From: Mycosarcoma maydis
Taxonomy: Eukaryota > Basidiomycota > Ustilaginomycetes > Ustilaginales
Length of the DNA: 64,000 bases
Reading direction: 5' to 3'
NCBI RefSeq assembly: GCF_000328475.2
Contig: NC_026484.1
Location: 893,189-957,188 of the forward strand
Below the pieces are notes generated by a model. The model saw only the letters and a program-made list of their open reading frames with translations, did not search any database and was not told the origin of the DNA. Made by a program: the position numbers and the translations under genes. Shown here in pieces: positions 56,301 through 64,000 of the stretch (the stretch's first letter is position 1; each line of letters starts with the position of its first letter).

Positions 56301-56419
56301 GGCGGTTGAGCCCTCGCGTGCTTTCTTCTATGGCGCCAACGCTGAAGGCGCCCAGCCGGGTCAGTTCCGCATGACGTTCGACGACGAGAAGGCGGGTATG
56401 CACAAATCATCCAGCTCCT
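53305..56419 (+). CDS. Membrane glycosyltransferase family 2, copy B, 3' end lost in assembly gap
   Basis: At least 1038 residues are visible before the run of Ns. It is a paralogue of GT2-A with the same core: MPCYKEG, SEDGLR, LIDSDTR (near 615), VSEDYE (near 717) and RWQKYAFG (near 758), then a multi-span C-terminal region. It has no intron at the site where copy A is split. The N-terminal ~330 residues differ strongly from copy A. The frame happens to stay open through the 100-N gap, but the residues after it resemble nothing in the family, and the first real bases (GGTGAGTG) could be a splice donor. The true 3' end is therefore unknown. The ATG at 53305 is first; 53323 is also possible. 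The role is as for copy A. Confidence 0.85.
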
Positions 56420-56519
56420 NNNNNNNNNNNNNNNNNNNNNNNNNNNNNNNNNNNNNNNNNNNNNNNNNNNNNNNNNNNNNNNNNNNNNNNNNNNNNNNNN
56501 NNNNNNNNNNNNNNNNNNN
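56420..56519. other. Assembly gap (100 N)
   Basis: Exactly 100 undetermined bases, a customary placeholder, so the true length is unknown. It truncates the GT2-B gene. Confidence 0.98.
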
Positions 56520-57854
56520 GGTGAGTGATCGTCTGTGTTGCGCATTCGTGCTGGCAGATGCAGCTCCAACTTGGACGGGAGGCGCTGGTGTTTGTCAGAG
56601 TGTTGGAGTCAAGTGCATCCGTATCCCGAGACAATCCTCAGTCACGAGTCGTGAGTGCAAGCATGCGCGACCCGTGACTGGTTATCCACGACGCTAGAGC
56701 GCGCTTTGACAGAACACGGGACGTGCCAAGTCACAGAGTAGGACTCGTGACTGGGCCAACCCGTGGCGCACAGGACGAGGCAAACGGAAAATACGCTTTC
56801 ATGTTAAGTTGGTCAACCACAGAAGCTTGACTTGAGAATAATTAGGGGGAAAAACCCCGTGATGGCTTCTCGGCAGTTTTGATGAAGGGAAGAAAATGGT
56901 GAAAAGATCGCTTGGATTTTCTGGACTCGAGACTACATACAAAGTGAGCATATTTATGTCTTTATGAACTGCTCGTCCTGCGACTCGGGACATCCATCTC
57001 CTCTTTCCTTCCCGTCTTCGCTCTGTGCGGGACGTGGCTTGTGTGCCTTTCGGTGGTAGGCTCTTGCAGAGTGGGCGAGGGCTATCTCATCTCTGCTCAC
57101 ATTCGGTTGAGTAACCCCGGTTAATTTCGGTTGAGTAACCCCGGTTAATTTCGGTTGAGTAACCCTGGGCAATCGCACGCAATTTCCGTTTGATCGCGCA
57201 GGAACTATGCCGAAATGGTCTTGGTCGACCATTGTATCTTCAACTGCTTGGGGCCCAACACGTGACGTGACGTGACAGCTTGACATATCGAACCCTAGCC
57301 TGGGGCTCTACGCCGCGGCTGATCTTGCTTCCTCATCGTGAATCACGAGTCTGAAACACGAATAATCGTGAATTCACGATCTGCTCACTTGGTGTCTTGC
57401 AGCTGAAGCTTACAACCCAAGTCCGATTCACGATTGACTTGCTTTTGGTACAGTGGTTAAGCTTGTACACTTCCGTTGAGCAACACGTCAAACATAGGCG
57501 ATTCTTCGGCTAATTTTGCCAACTCAATCATGACGCCCGACTTTGGACCACCGACGCTGACACACGTGATGCGATCATGCCTTTGTCAATTAGCTATCCT
57601 TGTTCATATCTTGTAGTTAGTTATGCAGGGTCTTCTTTTTGTGAAGAACTCACGACTCACGACTCACAACTGGCAGGCCCTCTGTATGTGTCGCGATCAG
57701 GTTAGAGCGACTCACCTTTTTTTTTTTTTTTGGTGGGGGTTAGCGTGACTTGCCTGTTTACCTCTCGCTCTCCCTACCGCTTTCCGCTTTCGTCATCGGC
57801 CTCTTTTCATCTTTCTTTGATGTCTTGACCTTCTCCAGCTTGCAAGCAACAGCG
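56520..57854. other. Intergenic, repeat-bearing
   Basis: 1.3 kb without a convincing gene, between the gap and the OrsD-like remnant. It contains CACGACT heptamer words (56640-56690, 57335-57385, 57645-57670), a 24-bp tandem repeat and a T-tract (57719-57732). Confidence 0.55.
57101..57172. repeat. 24-bp tandem repeat, three copies
   Basis: Units of period 24 share TTCGGTTGAGTAACCC followed by CGGTTAAT. Copies start with TTCGG at 57102, 57126 and 57150; the third diverges at its end. Confidence 0.88.
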
Positions 57855-60800
57855 ATGGCGCTCGACGACTTTATCTACAATGCGGAGCACGGTGTAGTCG
57901 TGTGTCGGAGCTGTGCCACTTGCCTCGTTCCTCGCGAGCAAAGTTGGCGGCACCACTTGCGTGCAAAGCCACACGAGCTCCTGCGCGAGTCGCTCCAGCG
58001 CACCGTCGACCATCTCGCCACCTACTCGCTTCGCTCTTCCGATGAGCTGCGAGCGCAGGCCAAAAACGCCAGCCGCCAACCTCACCCGTGTCAAGTCATT
58101 CCCGGCCTCGCCCTATACGACGGCTTCATCTGCCACTGTGCTCCTGGCGATTGCACTTACATGACTCGTCGCATCAAATTGATGCGCGATCACCTCACTG
58201 TTCACGACAATAAGGGCAAACAGCACTCTGACGCCACTCCCCTCTGGCGCGTCTGCAAGCTTCAGACCTACTTTACCGCCAAGGGTATGATCGACTACTT
58301 TGAAGTCGAGGACGCGGCACCGACAATATCTCAGCAAGCCGCACCACTCGACATATCCCCCTCATCTTCGTCTTCTTCTACGTCCATATCTGCCACTGCG
58401 GTTCAGCATGCGCGGTCGCAATTCCATCAAGTCATCAAAGACCAAATTTGTCACCGTTCTCGGCTGTCGGACGTGGGCCGAGATGCACTCCGCTTTGATT
58501 CTCGTTCGGATTTCGAACCCTGGCTGGTGACCACCGGCTTTCCAACCCATCTCGACGGCTTGCGCGACGCTGAGATTCGCTCTTCGTATCTGCTGCCTGC
58601 TAGCCTCGACGGGAATGCCCTCCTTGACGGCTCTTCAGAGGCCTCGAGTGACAGTCATCTCCGGCGCATCCTCATTGCAGCCGAGCACACGCTACGAGAT
58701 GCTCACCGGCTGTGCAGTGACAGGTCTCCCGACCGCAAACTGACGCAGCAGCGCGCACTCACGCTCAACTATTTCCGATTGAACGATGCAAGCGACGCTG
58801 CAACCTCGAGAGAGGCCTATCTTCGCTGCCCCAAGAACAAAAATCTGCTCGTCACCTACTTTTGACTGACCAAGCAGCTACTTACATACTACTACCGCGT
58901 CGTATACCGCTCCGATGGTCACTTTACCAGCAATGCTGCGGGGCACCCTCTTCGTCATGACGTGATCAAGCCGACGCTAGAGCAATCGCAGGCAATGGAC
59001 GCCATCGTCACGGCACTGAGATTGCAAGATGCGTTCGCGACTTCAACCGCAAGCAGCGCTGACATGGCCATCGACGACGACCCCACTGCCACCGCAGAGC
59101 TCGACGACCGACTCAAGAAGGCGATTCGCGACCTCTTCGTATCGCTCATCTGCTGTCGGATCGGAAACAGACCATTCCAGTCGGCCTTGCTCAGCTTCTG
59201 TGCTATGCGCAGTCGAACGCTGGTACAAGCGGTCGATGGCTCGCTCCACGCTCGTGGCCGCTACAAGTGGCGCGAGCCGAAGAACTACATTGGCGATCTG
59301 TCCGCGCTCATATGGACGTCCCAGTTGATACTCTTCGATGCGGTCTGCTTTGCGTGCACGTCATGACGACTCGCAGATTCTGCTTCGACTCGAGCAAACG
59401 TGCCGCACCTACTGTCACGCTATGGCAGAGACTCCTTTTGGGCAAATGCTGCAGTGGTCATCGCATCTATTTGCAGCGTCCATGAACACCATCGCCGAAC
59501 AACAGGTGCGTTGGTCAATCGACGGCTTCACGCTTGACTACAAAGGCACCAAGATGCATATGGACCACATCTCGCAGCTGGTGGTCAGTGAGTACAAAGT
59601 TGCCTGCCGGATTCTCTACGACGATCTTCTTCTCGGCATCACCGACACGCCGCGCATCGAGCCGTGCCAGGTCCACGACGATCTCGACCAAGACGAAGAG
59701 GGTGCTTCGTGGCTCACTGACGCGCGCAATGCAGAACTGCTAGCAGACGCTCAGCTTGCCGTCTGGAACAAGATCCTAGCGAGCCCAGAGCTAGAGCGCA
59801 CCTTTGTTCGACAGCTCGATCCTGGCAGTTCCAACGTCGGCTTCTGCCCAAGGGCTATCGCTCTCTACGAGACGCGTGTCCAAGACTTTCTCGAACGATT
59901 GCTGGTCATGATCCACATTTCTTCCAGTCCACCGCTGCGATCGCCGGAACTGCTGTCTGTGATTGTATCTAATACAGATGCTCGGCGTCGCTCCGTGTTC
60001 GTATGGGAGAAGAGCGTTCTCCTTCGTGTCCGCTACCACAATAGCCTCGAGTTGACCGGCGCAGCAAAGGATAACCTCCGATTCCTGCCTTCCGAGATCG
60101 GTTCTCTTTTTCTCACCTTTCTTGCCTTTGTTCAACCTTTGCGAGAGGTGTTTCTTCGCCAGAACCAGCCCGAGGCGCGTCTCTCGCCATATCTCTGGTC
60201 CAAAATGGATGGCTCCGTGTGGAAGGTGGCAGCGTATCGGCCTGCCTTTCGCGAGCGTGTGCGCGAGCCGCTGTGCCCGCGTTCAAGGCCGCCTGGTGGC
60301 GGCAAGTTGCCGCCTCGATCATCAAAGAAAAGTTCAGCCAGCAGCAGCGTGCACACTTTGACTTGGACGACGTCGAAGCCTCTGAGGAGATCGAAGACGA
60401 GGAGGACCTTGCCTACCTGGCCGGCATGAGCAATCACAGCGTCAGCACGCCCAAGCCATGCCTATGCTGGTAGAACCTACTTGACTGCTTTCCAGCTTGA
60501 TCCACCACGCCTATCACGCCTCAGACAGCTGGCGCACACTGCTCAACATCGATGCAAAGCTGCTCGCCGAGCGACTGGGTCCAGGCTCCTGTGCCGCAGC
60601 TCGGCGGGTAGCGCAGCCGGCATAGGATAAGTAGAAGACGAGTCAGTATCGCGAGCGACCGAAGACGGGCTACTTGCAGTGGCACGCAACTCCCTGCTGC
60701 TTGGCCCATGGACTTTCTCTGTGCATCGGAGTCTTTGCAGCCGCACGTCAGCGTTCTGGGCCGACTCGCATCTCTTGGCCAGTTTGCTGAAGCGAGCTCT

Positions 60801-61050
60801 CAAGGGCAGCGATCGAGACTCGCATTTGCATCTCCCATCTCTGTGGTCGCACACTGGACGGCACGGGATCGAACGACGCAGGTGCTGGCGGGGTGGTCCT
60901 CGATCGGGCCAAAGCCACGTCCCATTCACGCTCTCTCCGGAACTCCAAAGCAATCAGCGATGAGCTTATCAAACTCTATATTGATGGTTGGAAAGGACAG
61001 CGCTGGCTTCGATCTCCGATGCGCCGGACTAGCGCCTGACATTTGATGTG
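57855..61050 (+). pseudogene. OrsD/DUF3505-type zinc-finger protein gene, decayed (RecQ-helicase-associated family)
   Basis: From the ATG at 57855 the frame encodes a Cys/His domain (CRSCATCLVP...HHLRAKPH, then CHCAPGDC...RDHLTVH) like the OrsD domain. It then reads on as a long helical protein. It is broken at least three times. A TGA at 58863 stands where LVTYF runs on in frame into LTKQLLTYYYRVVYR, probably a former Trp codon. A frame change occurs near 59350-59370, and another after 60230, where AAWWRQVAASIIKEKF and DLDDVEA continue in a different frame. A last piece (LIHHAYHASDSWRTLLNIDAKLL) ends with a stop near 60620, and smaller scraps may reach 61050. In basidiomycetes such proteins are often joined to RecQ-type helicases in repeat-rich or subtelomeric DNA; the helicase part is missing here. 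The family call is by recall of domain style and is moderate. Confidence 0.6.
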
Positions 61051-61807
61051 AAGAGTGTAGTATCTGCATACCCTATTTTTCTGCTCGAGAACGTCGTCTC
61101 CCCGTTTGTAGCCCACCTTGAACCTAGCGCTTTTTACCTCTGCACATCGGTTGTCGACCGTACAGATGCTCGTACGCATACGACTGCGACAGCCATATCA
61201 CTCCGTGTCAGAGGCAGAGTCGTTCGGCGGCGTGGAACATGCGTGCTTATTCCAAGGCTCACGACCAGCCGTAGTTGGTCACTCTAGCGCAAAAAAAGGA
61301 GGGAACGCGACATAAAGCACGAAGGACAGCAGTCATATTTAATCTGCATAGGAGCCGCAACTAGCCCGAACGTTCAACCCTGCCGCCTTGCCGCGGAGCA
61401 ATGGGTTTGCGGTTATCTTCGGTCTGAAACCAGATGTAGCAAATCTACTGGTTCTCAAGGGGAGCAACTCTCATTCCAATTCAAGCGCATATGGCGGCAA
61501 GGAGAGAAAGAAACACATTCGTAAGCCGAGACATCGCTGCTTGTGACGAGGACGGTAGTGTTCACCCAGTCAGAGCCGTACGCTTGAGGTCTCCGTTGTG
61601 TGGCGGGCAAGGCTCGAACAAAACGAAACGTAGCGAAAGGGTTACATGTTCATTGCCATTGCGTACGAAAAACGAAACAGGAGAGAGCTTCGGAAAGGAT
61701 CAGGAGAGAGACGAAATCGAGGGTGCTGGTGGCGCCTTGAGCCTGCAGAACGGTGTTGAACGTTGACTTTGGCGATGACCCTAGAGCAGGCGAGAATCGA
61801 ACTCACC
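61051..61807. other. Intergenic, nothing recognised
   Basis: About 760 bp between two decayed genes. No coding or RNA feature could be supported. Confidence 0.55.
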
Positions 61808-64000
61808 CTAAATGGAATCCGACTCGGGCTGGATGCGCTCATTCCACATGGGCTTTTCGATGATGTTGAGAGGGTTTGGTGCGGGATCAGAGCTAGACGA
61901 CAGAATCTCCACCAAGGTTGAACGGGCCTCGAAAAGGTCGAGACAGGGGTAAGCGTGCGGGCCGAGCAAAACCCCGAATGCACAGCCGAGGACACTGTTG
62001 ACCAGGTAATAGGCGTCACTTGCGGTCGAGAGCCGTCTTGCGCTTTCTTGAACCCGGTGCTTGTGCCAAGGTCGAAAAGCACGATCAACAGGAGCCTGTT
62101 CGGTCAGTGGCTTCTCGTTTGGCGGTGCCATCGAGGCGCTCTTGATCACCGGTCCAGCAACGACAGGCGCTGAACTAGCAGGGACCGTGGTGCTCTGTGG
62201 ATCCCTTCGGTTCTTTGCTTCCCAGGCAATGTAGGTCATGTAGCGCGCAGCGTGCCTCTCGCCCTCTCTGGGGCTCAAGAGTGATGTTAGAGGGCATCGG
62301 TCGACGAACCATCAACGAAGGGCCGGTCGAGATGACCTACAAAGACCGGGATGATGCCATCGATGCCATGCTGTGTGTGCGCCATTTGCACGGCTACTCC
62401 ACGCTTCCAGCAGTGCCATAGAAATTCGGGTGTTATCTTGTTGATCGCTTCGGGAAGCAAGTCGAAATGCGTAAAGTTGATCCACATCGGCAGCGTAGCG
62501 GAAGCCGACTGCAACTGATCTCTGAACGGAATCGCATGCCGTTCGGTGCGCGAGCCGGCATCGTAGACATCTTCAAGGCGTTGGCGCAGCGCAGCGAGAT
62601 TGGCTTCGTCGAGGTCGGCAAGGTTCTCAAGAACGCTTTTCGAGACGCACGGGCTTGGCGTAGATGCTGGCGCCCACGTGCTGGGTGTCCGACGATTCCT
62701 TTGGCTCGGTTTGTTCGATTTTTTTGCGCTTCACGGCGTCGCAAGCAACCATCAAGATGATCCGCGAGGGCAAGTTCACCGAAACTGCCCTTCAGCAAGG
62801 CAACATCGGGGTTGAGCAAGCATTCTTGCTGAAATTTCTTGAGGATGTCTGCGTACGTGTAGCCTCTCGCGTTCTCAGCTGACTGGAGGTAGGGAGCCAG
62901 CATGATATTGGAAGCAGCGATGGCTAGCACAGGCTCTGATGGAGATTCAACGTGCATGACACCCTCGCTGGTAACATGCGTGACAATGCGCATGTGGCGA
63001 TCTACTGTGCTGTCGACGAATTGCTTCTGTCTTGCAAAGAGTTCCGAGTTTGGCGATTCAGTCGGCGAAAGGCTTAGCGCGAGACGAGACGCCAAGATGC
63101 TGAAGCAGTGGGCGGTCTTGCGGATGGCAAAGTCTTCGCCACCCATCAATTTGTGGTTGGCCATCATCCCAGAGGCTTCCAGAATTGAATGTCTTCCACA
63201 GCGGTCGTCCGTAGTAAATGATGTGAGAGTCCGCAGAAGCTTGCGAGGCGCAAGAAAGGCTGGGTTGCTGTGAAAGCAGCACGTCAAAACCAACGCCGAT
63301 GAAAATGGGCAGTGCCAATGATAACACGTTACGGTGGGCATGCTTGACAAAATCGGCCGCACTGCTGCTGGTACTGATCAACACAAGCCAGAACGTCGTG
63401 GTCTTGGCGCTGGCTTGTTGGGTATTGATCCAATTCCATGCGCGGCGGAGGCTGTTGAGCTGATTGATATCTGGGTTTTTTTCGATGTTGAGTTCGACGC
63501 ACTCGTCGAAGGCCACAATGATAGGAGGCCTGGGTGATGATCCGCCGTGGGCGTTGGGCGGGTACATGTGAGCTATAATGCACTTCATCTCTCGTTCGAG
63601 GGCGGCAAGCGGCGATTTGAGGTGAGTGGTGAAGAGTTCATTATGTTTCGACTTTTCGTCAAAGCTGCTGTCGGCACGCTTGAGGGTGTCAGAAGCGCGC
63701 TCGGAAACGGTTTCGAAGAAGTCGGTGCGTTCAGCATTGATACCATCCTTTAGATGGAGATGGTTGAGCTGCATCAGATAGATCGTGTTTTTGCTGCTGA
63801 GTGGGCCGCTCGGCGAGGCGTTGAGCAAGCTCCGAGAACCAAGCGCCGAGGAAACAGGCAATCTGAAGGTTACACTTATTGTTGTGGGTCTTCTGAGCCT
63901 CTTCGAAAAAGGCACGTACACCACGATCAGGAAAAGGATACCCTTTCATCGTCTCTCCATCGCCAGTCCCTTGAGGGGCGCAGACATAGAGAAGAGGAGT
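61808..64000 (-). pseudogene. P-loop-NTPase-like protein gene, multiply frameshifted, runs off the window
   Basis: Successive minus-strand frames line up as one long protein. The open frame enters at the window edge (LLYVCAPQGTGDGETMKGYPF) and continues with NLQIACFLGAWFSELAQRL. It changes frame near 63750 to DFFETVSERASD and then PPIIVAFDECVELN, a Walker-B-like strand. It changes again near 63180-63220 (GRPLW to EASGMMANHKLMGGEDFAIR), again near 62750 (after KGSFGELALADHLDG) and once more before TLPMWINFTHFDLLPEAI. The pieces are too well ordered to be chance ORFs, and too broken to be a working gene. It resembles large repeated families in basidiomycetes with an NTPase core followed by a GRPLW block; I cannot name a function. 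Confidence 0.6.

Noticed and set aside
56520..56697. Continuation of GT2-B through the N run
   Set aside because: The open frame across the Ns is meaningless because the gap size is a placeholder, and the residues after it do not resemble the paralogue.
61785..61815. tRNA-like T-arm on the minus strand (GTGAG-TTCGATT-CTCGC)
   Set aside because: The arm pairs well, but no matching 5' acceptor strand, D-arm or anticodon arm is found at the right distance, and the stretch abuts a pseudogene 3' end.

Overview
The window looks like nuclear DNA of a smut fungus (Ustilaginaceae, Basidiomycota). Its genes are long and often intronless, and the introns that exist are short (65-95 nt) with GTAAGT donors and CTGAC-like branch points. 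Intergenic spacers are several kb long and full of degenerate heptamer words of the type ATTCACG/ACTCACG. In the centre is a five-gene cluster whose order, strands and products match the mannosylerythritol lipid (MEL) cluster known from Ustilago maydis and Moesziomyces/Pseudozyma.

Layout. 0.1-4.1 kb: an NRPS-like A-T-R-SDR carboxylic acid reductase. 4.8-9.2 kb: a divergent zinc-acquisition pair, a secreted Pra1/Asp f 2-like zinc-binding protein (-) and a ZIP zinc transporter with a long Cys/His-rich ectodomain (+), which share a promoter holding two near-consensus Zap1-type sites. 9.4-11.6 kb: a broken acetoacetate-decarboxylase-like gene and a small cupin gene, both minus strand. 11.6-15.3 kb: no gene seen. 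15.3-16.5 kb: a secreted heme-thiolate peroxygenase. 17.8-22.9 kb: a 1703-residue protein of unknown function.

24.8-43.3 kb is the MEL cluster: mat1 (+), mmf1 (-), mac1 (-), emt1 (-), mac2 (+). From what is known of these families, Emt1 joins mannose to erythritol, Mac1 and Mac2 acylate the mannose in peroxisomes (both proteins end in PTS1-type tripeptides, ARL and AKL), Mat1 acetylates the product and Mmf1 exports it.

45.4-56.5 kb is a cell-wall or exopolysaccharide island made of two divergent GT2 synthase / GH16 glucanase pairs in mirror-image order (GT2 <- -> GH16, GH16 <- -> GT2). It appears to be an inverted duplication. A 100-N assembly gap cuts the 3' end of the last GT2 gene. 57.9-64 kb holds two decayed genes, one OrsD/DUF3505-type and one P-loop-NTPase-like, of the kind common in repeat-rich or subtelomeric fungal DNA.

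All calls come from reading motifs and reading frames by eye. No database search was run. No tRNA, rRNA or CRISPR array was recognised.
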